From contig NZ_CP107902.1 in NCBI RefSeq assembly GCF_036013935.1, forward strand, positions 7,597,001 to 7,661,000: a stretch of 64,000 nucleotides of DNA, written 5' to 3'. Positions 37,132-45,811 of this stretch are shown here, piece by piece. The translations under genes were made by a program, and so were the position numbers. Each line of letters starts with the position of its first letter. Position 1 is the stretch's first letter. Below the pieces are notes generated by a model. It had not been told where the DNA came from. It searched no databases and saw only the letters and a program-made list of their open reading frames with translations. This stretch comes from Streptomyces sp. NBC_00461 (GTDB lineage: Bacteria > Actinomycetota > Actinomycetes > Streptomycetales > Streptomycetaceae).

Positions 37132-37704
37132 TCAGGCGCGGTATGCCCCGGGCCACGGGCCGGGCGCGGCCACCTGCGGCTGCTCCTCGACCTTGGTGTC
37201 GAACAGCTTGAACCCCCGGCGCAGATAGTTGTCCATGGCGTGCTCCCCGTCCAGACTGCACGTGTGCAGCCAGACCCGCTTGGTCTGCCCCAGCTCCGGC
37301 CGGCGCTCGGCGAGGTCCCAGGCGCGGGCGGCGCCGTACGACAGCAGATGCCCGCCGATTCCCCGGCCCCGGAAGGCCGGGATCAGCCCGAAGTAGACGA
37401 TCTCCACGGCCCCGTCGTCCTGCGGCTCCAGCTCCACGTATCCCGCGGGCGTGCCCTGCTCGTAGGCGACCCACGTCTCCACCCCGGGCCGGTCCAGATG
37501 CTCCCGCCACCGCGCGTACGTCCAGCCCAGCCGGTCGATCCAGCGGAGGTCGCCGCCCACGGACGCGTACAGGAATCGGCTGAACTCAGGGGAGGGGACC
37601 TCGGAGCGGGCGACCCGTACGTCTCCTTCCGGCGCGGCGGCCGGAAGCAGGTCGGTCGGGGCGGTCTGCTCCAGGGACCAGGTGGTCACGGGGGTGTTCG
37701 TCAT
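37132..37704 (-). CDS. GNAT family N-acetyltransferase
   Basis: The 190-residue protein has GNAT motif A, VYFGLIPAFRGRGIGGHLLSYGAARAWDL, which binds the acetyl-CoA pyrophosphate, preceded by the beta-strand pair WVAYEQGTPAGYVELEPQ and followed by NYLRRGFK near the end. The acceptor substrate is unknown. It stands alone, upstream of and not overlapping neighbouring genes. Confidence 0.88.
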   Translation of the reverse strand: MTNTPVTTWSLEQTAPTDLLPAAAPEGDVRVARSEVPSPEFSRFLYASVGGDLRWIDRLGWTYARWREHLDRPGVETWVAYEQGTPAGYVELEPQDDGAVEIVYFGLIPAFRGRGIGGHLLSYGAARAWDLAERRPELGQTKRVWLHTCSLDGEHAMDNYLRRGFKLFDTKVEEQPQVAAPGPWPGAYRA

Positions 37705-37833
37705 GCCGTCAGGGAATCATCCGTCCCCGAGGTCTGTCGATTGCGATCTGTCCCACAGTTCCTGAGGCGTGACCCTCGGCCCCTGGGGTCTGACCCCCGG
37801 TCCCGGGCCTGTCGACTGTCCCAGGAACCTCGC

Positions 37834-39111
37834 CTATCCCAGGGACCTGTCGATCGAGCTCAGCGGCAGCTCGTACAGCATCCGCCCCGACTGGGACCAG
37901 ACCTCGCCGGTCTCCTCCGAGTAGGACAGGGATCCGGCCTGTCCGGTCCAGCAGTGGTTCGACTCGTCCGAGCGGCACTCGGTGGCCTTCGCGTCGCGCG
38001 CGTTCTGCCGCCAGAGCGTGCCGTGGCCGTCCGGGGTGTCGGCCGCGCGGGCCAGGTACCACTGCGAGCGGTACGACAGGACGCCGGAGACCTGGGCCGT
38101 CTTCGTCTCGTACGCCTCGGTGGCGACCGCGCGGCCCGTGAAATCGGTGGCCAGCAGGCCGGCCCGGGCCGGGTCGCTGCTGAACGCGTAGCGCCACAGA
38201 CGCGTGTGCCGTCCGCCGTCCGAGGACACACGCTCGCTCGCGACCAGGCTGTCGGGCGCGGTGCTGCGGTCCAGGGAGATCGCCGCCGGACGCGCGCTCC
38301 CGCCTGCGAGCCGGTACGAGCCGACGGCCGGCAGGACGTACTTCGAGCCGTACGCCGCCCAGCCGCCCCGCACCTTGCCGACTTGGCCGCTGTCGACGGT
38401 GGCCCGCTGGATGCGGTGCATGTCGTACACGTACAGGCCGTCGGCGGCGGTGACCAGCAGCTTGCCCTGGTACCAGACCATGCCGGAGACGGTGGAGGCC
38501 AGGCCGCGGTAGTCGCGGCCGCCGTCGACCGGGACGACGAGTGACGCCCAGGTGTAGGTGAGGCGGCCCGGGTCGCTCGCGTCGACGACGGCGACCCGGG
38601 CGAGACCGGGCTCGGCCGGCCGCCCGGTGCGGTGCGTCCAGCCGGAGAGGATCACCCGGTGCTCGCCCCAGAGGCCGTCGTCGTCCGCGTCCCCGGACGT
38701 GGTGACCGCGCCGGCCCGCCAGCCGCGGGTGTCGGCGGTGTCCCAGCAGTACGCGCGCGTGGCCGCCGGTGCGACGGGCAGCGCCGCACGCTCGGTGGAC
38801 GGGCAGTCGGCGCCGGTGCGCAGGGAGTGGTCGGCATCGGCGAGGAGGGTGCTCACGCCGACGGGCCGGCCCATCGAGGAGGCGAGCCGGTCGAGCGTCC
38901 TCTGCGGCACCGCACGTTCCTGGAGGCGCAGCCCCGCGGCAGCCCGGTCGGACGAGGCGAGCGTCTTCAGACCCCCCGGCTTGTCACCGACCGTGGCCTG
39001 CGAGGCGCTGATCATGGTGGCGGCGGCGGTGAGTGCGAGGGCGGTGCCGGCCAGGAAGGCGCGCAGCGCACGGCCCCGCTTCTGCCTGCGGTGTCGGCCA
39101 CGTTGCTTCAT
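37834..39111 (-). CDS. Secreted protein of unknown function, possibly beta-propeller
   Basis: The 425-residue product has a basic N-terminus, a hydrophobic signal segment (LRAFLAGTALALTAAATMI) and a long extracellular part. The start ATG 39111 has GGGAGG four bases upstream. Repeated strand-rich motifs such as GMVWYQGKLLVTAADGLYVYDM, GWAAYGSKYVLPAVGSYRL and LSYRSQWYLARA hint at a beta-propeller-like fold. A pair of Cys residues sits in ECRSDESNHCW. I do not recognise a named family; it is likely a streptomycete-specific extracellular protein. Confidence 0.75.
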   Translation of the reverse strand: MKQRGRHRRQKRGRALRAFLAGTALALTAAATMISASQATVGDKPGGLKTLASSDRAAAGLRLQERAVPQRTLDRLASSMGRPVGVSTLLADADHSLRTGADCPSTERAALPVAPAATRAYCWDTADTRGWRAGAVTTSGDADDDGLWGEHRVILSGWTHRTGRPAEPGLARVAVVDASDPGRLTYTWASLVVPVDGGRDYRGLASTVSGMVWYQGKLLVTAADGLYVYDMHRIQRATVDSGQVGKVRGGWAAYGSKYVLPAVGSYRLAGGSARPAAISLDRSTAPDSLVASERVSSDGGRHTRLWRYAFSSDPARAGLLATDFTGRAVATEAYETKTAQVSGVLSYRSQWYLARAADTPDGHGTLWRQNARDAKATECRSDESNHCWTGQAGSLSYSEETGEVWSQSGRMLYELPLSSIDRSLG

Positions 39112-39306
39112 ACGTCCTCCCGAGGCGGGCCAACTGCGGTTATTGGTCCGTGTGTTGACCAAAGGAGCAGGTGGGGTGGCCCGTAGAGGGATGCTACGGC
39201 AGTATGACGCGGCCCGGGACGAAGACCCTGCAAATATGCGGAAGATGCGGCCGCGGCGTCACTCGATGCCATATTCCGGACACGCACCGATGCGTACGGG
39301 AGGCGC

Positions 39307-40596
39307 TCAGGGCAGTTCGACGGGTTCCCGTACGTTGATCACCGTAGGTGCCGTCGACTGCGGCAGCAGATCGCACGGGTCGGCCGGCAGTAGCAGCTCC
39401 ACCTCCGCGTCCTCGGCGAAGCGGTACGGCCGGTGCTCCAGCAACCCCCCGAGGTAGCGGCGCACTCGGGACATCTCGGCGCGCACCGTCACCCTGTGGG
39501 CCGGGTCGCCGAACACCTCCTCGGCCAGGCCCGCCGCACTGCGCCCACCGCGGTGCAGGGCGAGGAGACAGAGCAACTCGGCGTGCCGGGGGCTCAGTTC
39601 GTGGCTCCAGGAGCCCGCGCACCCGGACACCGTCACCGACCAGCGGCGCGGCTGCGTCAGATCCAGCACCACGCGGGTGGCACTGCGCGGAACCGGCTCG
39701 TCGGAGGCCCGGATCAGCCAGCCCTCGGCCAGTGGATCCACCGAGCACAGACCGAGCGGGGGCAGCCACCGGCGGCCCGCCGAAAGGGACTTGGGCAGGG
39801 TGATCCGGTTCGTGTACAGGATCCCGGTGACCGCCGCGGTCCAGCCGTCCCGGTCCACCGCCAGGGCCCGGCCGCCCACCCGGGCCAGCACCGGTGCGGC
39901 CACCGCGCGCAGCCGCTCCAGCGAGCCCAGGTGCAGCTCGCGCAGCCGGGCCTCGGCGAGCTTGGCCACCGAGTCGACCCAGGCCAGCGTGGCCGGGTGC
40001 ATCGTCTCCAGCGGCCCGCTCACGTCCACGACACCGATCAGCCGGCCGTCACGCGGGTCGGTGATGGGGGCGCCGGTACAGGTCCAGGAGGTCTGTGAGC
40101 GCACGAAGTGCTCGGAGGCGAAGACCTGCACGGGCCGGCGGACGACGGCCGGGGTGCCGATGCCGTTGGTGCCGACGACGTCCTCCCGCCAGTCCGCGCC
40201 GAGTTCGAAGCCGAGCCCGTCCGCCTTGCGGAGAACGGCTGTGCTGCCCTCGCGCCAGAGCACCCGGGCGTCCTCGTCCGTGACCACCATGATGTGGTGG
40301 GCGACGTCCGCGACCGACAGCAGCCCCTCCCGCAGCACCGGCAGGACGTGCCGCAGCGCTGTGGTCTCCCGGCGCCGGCGCACCTCGTCGGCTGAGAGCA
40401 GACCGGACCGCCGGTCACGGTCGGGGTCGATACCGCTGCGCAGCATGCGGCCCCAGGACTGCTCGATCACCGGGCGCGGCGCCACGGGCGTGCGCTGCCC
40501 GGAGAGCCTGGCGGCACGGACCTCGCTGAGCACCCGCGCCGCGCGCGCCGAGTCGCCCACGACGAGCTGCCTCACGTCCGTCGGCGGGTGCGCCAC
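39307..40596 (-). CDS. GAF-domain transcriptional regulator with C-terminal winged helix
   Basis: From GTG 40596 (GGGAGG six bases upstream) the product is 429 residues. A GAF-type sensor domain in the first part (VIEQSWGRMLRSGIDPDRDRR, HHIMVVTDEDARVLWREGS, VVGTNGIGTPAV, IGVVDVSG) resembles the sensor half of AcoR-type activators. The sigma-54 AAA domain is absent. The end (HAELLCLLALHRGGRSAAGLAEEVFG...VRAEMSRVRRYLGGLL) is a winged-helix DNA-binding domain. Such regulators commonly control dehydrogenase genes; the target here is unknown. Confidence 0.82.
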   Translation of the reverse strand: MAHPPTDVRQLVVGDSARAARVLSEVRAARLSGQRTPVAPRPVIEQSWGRMLRSGIDPDRDRRSGLLSADEVRRRRETTALRHVLPVLREGLLSVADVAHHIMVVTDEDARVLWREGSTAVLRKADGLGFELGADWREDVVGTNGIGTPAVVRRPVQVFASEHFVRSQTSWTCTGAPITDPRDGRLIGVVDVSGPLETMHPATLAWVDSVAKLAEARLRELHLGSLERLRAVAAPVLARVGGRALAVDRDGWTAAVTGILYTNRITLPKSLSAGRRWLPPLGLCSVDPLAEGWLIRASDEPVPRSATRVVLDLTQPRRWSVTVSGCAGSWSHELSPRHAELLCLLALHRGGRSAAGLAEEVFGDPAHRVTVRAEMSRVRRYLGGLLEHRPYRFAEDAEVELLLPADPCDLLPQSTAPTVINVREPVELP

Positions 40597-41004
40597 TGGT
40601 CCTCCCGGGGAAGAGCTCGGGAACCGGTTTCCTGTCGCCTCGCGGCCACGGGGTTCGGAGTCGTCCGTACTGTCCGTCTCATACTGCCGTTCGTTGCTGA
40701 CGGACGGGCACACTCCAGCCACAGACAGCAGCAAGTTGCAACCCCTTGCAACCCTGGTGAACGGTCCCAGGTTGTTTGAATATTGAGCAACGCCGTCCCG
40801 AGCGGCGTTCGCGGCCTCGAACGGGCCAGTGCGGCGGGGGTGGTGCCGTGTCGGCGCAGCACCACCCCCGCGGCTTACCTCCGGTGGTTTGGCTGGGTTC
40901 GCGGCGGGGGGTAGGGGTGACGTGTGTCGGCGGCTGCGGGTGGTTTGTGGCTTGTCGCGCAGTTCCTCGCGCCCCTGGTGGTGCGGGCGCAGTTCCCCGC
41001 GTCT
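40597..41004. other. Intergenic region with hairpin and a Streptomyces extragenic repeat
   Basis: No gene seen. It holds a perfect 13-bp hairpin, GCGGGGGTGGTGC (40834-40846) with GCACCACCCCCGC (40859-40871), probably a terminator-like element. It also has a motif of the type GTCGCGCAGTTCCTCGCGCCCCT (about 40953-40975), repeated as a variant at 40987-41000. This motif is a widespread extragenic element in Streptomyces genomes. Confidence 0.7.
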
Positions 41005-42636
41005 CTAGGTTGGGCGGGCTCGGGCCACGATTGTGGTGTGGGTGAGGGTGGAGGGGAGTGTGCCGAAGGTTGTGCCGGTGTCTCCGGCCAGGCGGGAGGC
41101 GCAGAAGGCGTCGGCGACCTCCGGGGGTGCGAACCGGACGAGCAGCGATCCCTGGAGCACCAGTGCCAGTCGCTCCGTCAGCCGCCTGGCCCTCCCCTCG
41201 ATGCCTTCCAGATCGGCCAGCTCCGTCAGCAGGTTCTTGATCGCGCCGTCCAGCCGGTGGTCGGCGCCGCGCGCCCTGCCGACCTCCTGGAGGTAGGCAT
41301 GGAGGGCCTCCGGCTCCCGCCGCAGCACGCGCAGCACGTCGAGCGCCTGGACGTTCCCGGCGCCCTCCCAGATCGAGTTCAGCGGCGCCTCGCGCACCAG
41401 CCGGGGCAGCCCCGATTCCTCCACGTACCCGTTTCCGCCCAGGCACTCCGCGGCCTCGACCGTCACCGCGGCGCACCGCTTGGTCACCCAGTACTTGGCG
41501 GCCGGCACCGCGATCCGCAGCAGCGCCCGCTCCTGCTCGCCGCCGTCGTCGTAGGCGGCGGCGAGCCGCAGCGCGAGAGTGGTCGCCGCCTCGGACTCCA
41601 CTGCCAGGTCGGCCAGGACATTGCGCATCAGCGGCTTCTCGACCAGCTTCGCGCCGAACGCCTCCCGGTGGGTGCAGTGGTGCACGGCCTGCGCGACCGC
41701 CTGCCGCATGAGGCCCGCGGAGCCCAGCACACAGTCCAGCCGGGTCGCCGCCACCATGTCGATGATGGTCCGCACCCCGCGGCCCTCCTCGCCGACCCGG
41801 CGCGCCCAGGTCCCGTCGAACTCGACCTCGGCGGAGGCGTTGGAGCGGTTGCCCAGCTTGTCCTTGAGCCGCTGCAGCCGGAAGTCGTTGCGGGCACCGT
41901 CCTCCAGAACGCGCGGCACGAGGAAACAGGTGAGCCCGTCCGGAGCCTGCGCGAGCACCAGGAACCCGTCGGACATCGGTGCCGAGCAGAACCACTTGTG
42001 CCCGGTGAGTTCGTACGTCCCGTCCTGGGCGAGCGGCCGGGCGGCCGTCGTGTTGGCGCGTACGTCGCTGCCGCCCTGCTTCTCCGTCATGCCCATCCCG
42101 AACAGGGCCCCGGCCTTGAGGTGGGCGGGCCGCAGGTCGCGGTCGTAGACCGTGGACGTCAGCCGCGGCTCCCACTCGGCGGCCAGCTCCGGGTCCGTGC
42201 GGAGCGCGGGGACGGCCGCGTGGGTCATCGACAGGGGGCAGAGGTTTCCGGCGTCGACCTGGGTCCACAGCAGGAAGGCGGCGGCTCTGCGGACATGGCC
42301 GCCGGGCCGGCCCCAGGCCGCGGTCAGCCCGGCCGCTACACCCTTGCCGAGCAGCCGGTGCCAGGCGGGATGGAACTCGACCTCGTCGACACGGTGGCCG
42401 TAGCGGTCGTGCGTACGCAGCCGGGGCGGGTTCTCGTTGGCCTGGGCCCCCCACTCCTGCACCTGGGCCGACCCGCAGGCCCGGCCGAGCGCGGTCAGAT
42501 CGCCGTGTACCTCGTCGTGCAGCGCAGGGGCGAGGTGCCGTTCCACGGCGGAGGTCAGGACGTGGTCGGAGGTGAAGACGTCGTAGCCGACCAGAGGTGG
42601 GGGTTGGTTGGTCACGGTGTGGGTGCTTCGCGCCAT
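41005..42636 (-). CDS. AidB-like acyl-CoA dehydrogenase family protein
   Basis: The 543-residue protein, from ATG 42636, has an acyl-CoA dehydrogenase core: MTEKQGGSDVRANTT, TGHKWFCSAPMSDGFLVLAQ and LGGNGYVEE, and the C-terminal RLVREAPLNSIWEGAGNVQALDVLR. The long N-terminal extension (NQPPPLVGYDVFTSDHVL...) and the extra C-terminal helices match the AidB/isovaleryl-CoA-dehydrogenase-like subgroup, E. coli AidB being linked to alkylation stress. A terminator separates it from the diaminopropionate operon, so it is probably unrelated to it. Confidence 0.88.
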   Translation of the reverse strand: MARSTHTVTNQPPPLVGYDVFTSDHVLTSAVERHLAPALHDEVHGDLTALGRACGSAQVQEWGAQANENPPRLRTHDRYGHRVDEVEFHPAWHRLLGKGVAAGLTAAWGRPGGHVRRAAAFLLWTQVDAGNLCPLSMTHAAVPALRTDPELAAEWEPRLTSTVYDRDLRPAHLKAGALFGMGMTEKQGGSDVRANTTAARPLAQDGTYELTGHKWFCSAPMSDGFLVLAQAPDGLTCFLVPRVLEDGARNDFRLQRLKDKLGNRSNASAEVEFDGTWARRVGEEGRGVRTIIDMVAATRLDCVLGSAGLMRQAVAQAVHHCTHREAFGAKLVEKPLMRNVLADLAVESEAATTLALRLAAAYDDGGEQERALLRIAVPAAKYWVTKRCAAVTVEAAECLGGNGYVEESGLPRLVREAPLNSIWEGAGNVQALDVLRVLRREPEALHAYLQEVGRARGADHRLDGAIKNLLTELADLEGIEGRARRLTERLALVLQGSLLVRFAPPEVADAFCASRLAGDTGTTFGTLPSTLTHTTIVARARPT

Positions 42637-42702
42637 GTCGCGAACGTACCCCGGGGCGGGGCACCGGTCACACCTTGGACACGGCACACCGGCAGGGACG
42701 GT

Positions 42703-42723
42703 CCAGGGGGCCGAGCCCCCTGG
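42703..42723 (-). terminator. Terminator closing the diaminopropionate operon
   Basis: CCAGGGGG and CCCCCTGG form a perfect 8-bp stem with a 5-base loop, starting 7 bp after the sbnA-like stop codon. This marks the end of the operon. Confidence 0.8.
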
Positions 42724-42729
42724 CGGGTG

Positions 42730-43704
42730 TCAGGCCAGGCGAGCCACCGCGGCCGGCGCCACCTCCGCCTCGATCGCGTCGGCCGGCCAGCCCTCGCGGT
42801 AGACGGTGTCCAGGTAGCGCTCGCCGAGGTCCGGGGCGATGGCCACCGAGGTGAGGCCCTGCCGGCCGTGTTCGGCCAGCCACTGCCCGGCTCCGCTGAT
42901 CACCGTCCCCGTCGAGCCGCCGAACATGAATCCCCGGGCGGCCAGCCGGCGGCAGGCGAGGATGGCGTCGGTCTCCTCGACGCGGACCAGGTGGTCCACG
43001 TACGACTCGTCCAGGAACGACGGAGGCACGCTCATGCCGAGCCCCGGGATCATCCGGCGTCCCGGCGGCATGCCGAAGCTCACCGAGCCGACCGTGTCGA
43101 TGGCAACGATGCGCACCCGGCGCCGCCACTGCCAGAACCAGCGGGCGCAGCCCATCAGGGTCCCGGTCGTGCCGGCGCCGACGAACAGGACGTCCAGGTT
43201 CGGGAAGCGGCGGGCGATCTCCGGGGCGGTGGTCCGGAAGTGTGCCCTCCAGTTGCCCTGGTTCTGGTACTGGTTGAGCCACACGTATCTGTCGTCCGAC
43301 GCGCACAGCGCGTTCACGTACGCCATCCGCGCACCGAGGAAGCCGCCGCGCGGGTCCGGTTCCTCGATGACGTGGACCTGGGTGCCCAGCGACTCCATCA
43401 GGCGGATCGTCGGCTGGTTGCAGCGCGCGTCGGTCACGCACAGGAACCGGTAGCCGCGGCTCGCCGCGATCACGCTCAGAGCCACGCCCAGGTTCCCGGA
43501 CGAGGACTCGACCAGGACCGAGCCCGGACGCAGCAGACCCTCGCGCTCGGCCGCGTTGACCATCTCGGTCGCCGCCTTGAGCTTGATCGAGCCGGCGAAG
43601 TTGAAGCCCTCGCACTTCAGGTACAGAGGTAGCCCCAGTGCGGCCCGAAGGTCGACGTAGAGCTCCTGCTCGTTGAACTGGACTGGATCGGAAATGACGG
43701 GCAT
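42730..43704 (-). CDS. sbnA: SbnA-like PLP enzyme for L-2,3-diaminopropionate synthesis
   Basis: The 324-residue protein is a cysteine-synthase-fold PLP enzyme. FNFAGSIKLKAA holds the PLP Lys41, ESSSGNLG is the substrate loop, and VGAGTTGTL binds the PLP phosphate. SbnA makes N-(2-amino-2-carboxyethyl)-L-glutamate from O-phospho-L-serine and L-glutamate, the first step to L-Dap. The immediately upstream gene is the SbnB partner, which makes a diaminopropionate role much more likely than cysteine synthesis. It is the last gene of the operon. Confidence 0.9.
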   Translation of the reverse strand: MPVISDPVQFNEQELYVDLRAALGLPLYLKCEGFNFAGSIKLKAATEMVNAAEREGLLRPGSVLVESSSGNLGVALSVIAASRGYRFLCVTDARCNQPTIRLMESLGTQVHVIEEPDPRGGFLGARMAYVNALCASDDRYVWLNQYQNQGNWRAHFRTTAPEIARRFPNLDVLFVGAGTTGTLMGCARWFWQWRRRVRIVAIDTVGSVSFGMPPGRRMIPGLGMSVPPSFLDESYVDHLVRVEETDAILACRRLAARGFMFGGSTGTVISGAGQWLAEHGRQGLTSVAIAPDLGERYLDTVYREGWPADAIEAEVAPAAVARLA

Positions 43705-43734
43705 GATGCCCCCTCCTCATGCGCCACGGGCCGG

Positions 43735-44793
43735 TCAGCCGTGCCGGCGCAGCTCGTGGAAGAACCCGTCGACGACGTGCAGCCCGCCCCTGCGGGCCAC
43801 TTCGTCGTGGACGAACTTGCCGACCGCGAGGTCGAGCACCCCCAGTCCGAACGGCGAGAACACCACCGTCCGGTCACCCGGAACGGTCGCCCGCCCGGTC
43901 AGTACGTCGTTCAGTGTGCCGTCGAGGAACTCCCGGCTCCCCGTGAGCTGTTCGGCCAGGTGCGGCGAGGTCTCCGCCTTCAGGCAGTGCTCGACGTCGT
44001 CGACGTAGTTGGCCGACGCGAGCAGGATCCTCGGGTCCAGGTCGCGCAGCGACACATGCAGCACGAGCGGGTGGTGCGCGAACCACGACGGGTCGTGGAC
44101 GTGCGGTGCGGAGGCGACCGTGGCGAACACCAGCAGGTCGCTTGAGCGGATCAGGGACTCGATGTCGCCGTGCGGCGTGACGTGTCCCTTGGCGCCCGAG
44201 CGTTCCAGGTAGCCGCGGAACCCGGCCGCGCTGTCGGGCGACAGGTCGTACACCCCCGTCTCATCGAACTCCCAGCCCGTGGCGGCGAGATGGGTGTGGA
44301 TGTAGCGGGCGATCAGGCCGGTGCCGATGAAGCCGACCCGCGCCGGGCGCCCGCGGGTCCGGCTCAGCCGGTCGGCGGCCAGCGCCGCCGAGGACGCCGT
44401 GCGCGTGGCGCTGATGACCGAACTCTCCAGGCACGCGAACGGATAGCCCGTGTCGGGGTCGTTGAGGATCAGGACCGCCGATGCTCGCGGAAGTCCGGAC
44501 CTGGTGTTCTCCGGGAAACTGGAGATCCACTTCAGTCCGTCCACCCGCAGCGCCCCGCCGAGCGAGGCGGGCAGCGCGATGATCCTCGACGACGGACGGT
44601 CCGGGAAGCGCAGGAAGTACGACGGCGGGTTCACCGAGTCGCCCGCCCCGTGCAGCCGGTACACGGCCTCCACGAGTTCGGCGATCTCCGGCTCCCGGCC
44701 GTGCAGCACCTGCTGCACCTGCTCGCCGGAGATCACGGCGAACGGCGGTGCGCCCAGGGCGCCTTGGGCGGCGGCATTGTCGGTGGTCGTCAT
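43735..44793 (-). CDS. sbnB: SbnB-like dehydrogenase for L-2,3-diaminopropionate synthesis
   Basis: The 352-residue protein belongs to the ornithine cyclodeaminase/mu-crystallin family, with the Rossmann motif GFIGTGLIARYIHTHL and the typical SFPENTRSGLPRASAVLILND. SbnB oxidatively cleaves ACEGA, giving L-Dap and 2-oxoglutarate with NAD+ reduction. It overlaps the dioxygenase gene by four bases and precedes sbnA by 30 bp, so the pathway enzymes are co-expressed. Confidence 0.9.
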   Translation of the reverse strand: MTTTDNAAAQGALGAPPFAVISGEQVQQVLHGREPEIAELVEAVYRLHGAGDSVNPPSYFLRFPDRPSSRIIALPASLGGALRVDGLKWISSFPENTRSGLPRASAVLILNDPDTGYPFACLESSVISATRTASSAALAADRLSRTRGRPARVGFIGTGLIARYIHTHLAATGWEFDETGVYDLSPDSAAGFRGYLERSGAKGHVTPHGDIESLIRSSDLLVFATVASAPHVHDPSWFAHHPLVLHVSLRDLDPRILLASANYVDDVEHCLKAETSPHLAEQLTGSREFLDGTLNDVLTGRATVPGDRTVVFSPFGLGVLDLAVGKFVHDEVARRGGLHVVDGFFHELRRHG

Positions 44794-45797
44794 GCGGTCC
44801 TCACTTCGATGGTCGGCGCGCAGTCCGTCAGCCGCACCGGGTCGCCGAGCGCGGCCAGCACCTCGCGTGGCCCGTCGAAGGGCTCCCTGCTGTGCGAGGT
44901 GCGGAGGTTGTCGACGAGCAGCAGGTCACCCGAGTGCCACGGCTCGCGCAGGGTGTGGGCCTCGTAGACCTCGTTGATGGCCCGCACGACGTCCTCGTCG
45001 AGCGGATCGCCGCCCCCGAAGCGGGTGTTGAAGGGCAGCCCGTCGGACCCGTAGACGTCCACGAGGTACTCGCGCACCTCCGGATCCATCGTCCACTCGT
45101 TGAGGAAGGCGATCTGGTTGAACCAGCAGCGCCGGCCGCTTTCCGGGTGGCGCAGGACGGCGCTGCGGTGCTGACGGGTGCGCAGCGAGCCGTCGTCCTG
45201 CCAGGCGAACTCGATGGCGTTCGCCCGGCAGTAGCGCTCCACGGCGGTCCGGTCGTCGGTGCCGAAGGCCTCGGCGACCGATGCCCCGATCTCGTCGTTG
45301 TACGTCCGGGTCAGCAGCCAGCCCTCCCGCTCGAACCGCTCGACCAGCTCCGCGGGCAGCGCGTCGAGGACCGTCGGCCCGTCGGCGACCGCGGTTGCGC
45401 CGCCCGCCTCCGGTGCCACCAGGCAGGCGAAGAGCAACAGGCCCGGGAACCGAAGGGCGTAGCTCAGCTCGTGGTGCATGCACATCTGCTGGTTGTTCGG
45501 CCACTTGGAGGAGGAGTACACGCCCTCGGCGTAGGAGCGGCGGGGTGCGAAGGGCTCCCGGTCGGCCATCAGTCGGCCGCCCGCGAGGTTGTGGAACACC
45601 GCCTCCGTGGCGGTGGGCTCGGCGAGTCCCAGTCCACGGACCAGGAGGCTGCCGTGCTCGGCGACCGCGGCACGCAGCTCGCCTCGGTGCTCGGCGACCC
45701 AACTCGCCGGGTCACCTTCGGACGTGGCCTGCAGCAGCGGCGGGCGGCCCGGAGACTGTTCGATGTCGGGCAGGAAGGTCGGGGACGCGTGCGTCAT
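44790..45797 (-). CDS. TauD/SyrP-like Fe(II)/2-oxoglutarate dioxygenase
   Basis: The 335-residue protein has the iron-binding HxE in MCMHHELSYA (His108, Glu110), with the distal His in LLVDNLRTSHSREPFDG (His302) followed by Arg residues that should bind 2-oxoglutarate. The MHHE-type motif and the flanking PEAGGATAVADG resemble SyrP-like enzymes that hydroxylate carrier-bound amino acids in nonribosomal peptide pathways. Position between the NRPS and Dap genes supports oxidation of the amino acid or product; the exact reaction is inferred. Confidence 0.88.
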   Translation of the reverse strand: MTHASPTFLPDIEQSPGRPPLLQATSEGDPASWVAEHRGELRAAVAEHGSLLVRGLGLAEPTATEAVFHNLAGGRLMADREPFAPRRSYAEGVYSSSKWPNNQQMCMHHELSYALRFPGLLLFACLVAPEAGGATAVADGPTVLDALPAELVERFEREGWLLTRTYNDEIGASVAEAFGTDDRTAVERYCRANAIEFAWQDDGSLRTRQHRSAVLRHPESGRRCWFNQIAFLNEWTMDPEVREYLVDVYGSDGLPFNTRFGGGDPLDEDVVRAINEVYEAHTLREPWHSGDLLLVDNLRTSHSREPFDGPREVLAALGDPVRLTDCAPTIEVRTA

Positions 45798-45811
45798 TGC
45801 ACAGGTTCCTT

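Noticed and set aside
41005..42636. Acyl-CoA dehydrogenase considered part of the Dap operon
   Set aside because: A strong hairpin right after sbnA and a 93-bp gap separate it, and AidB-like proteins occur independently of such loci.
42730..43704. Cysteine synthase
   Set aside because: Fold is shared, but adjacency to an SbnB-type dehydrogenase and NRPS genes favours the diaminopropionate role, and the sulfur operon is elsewhere.
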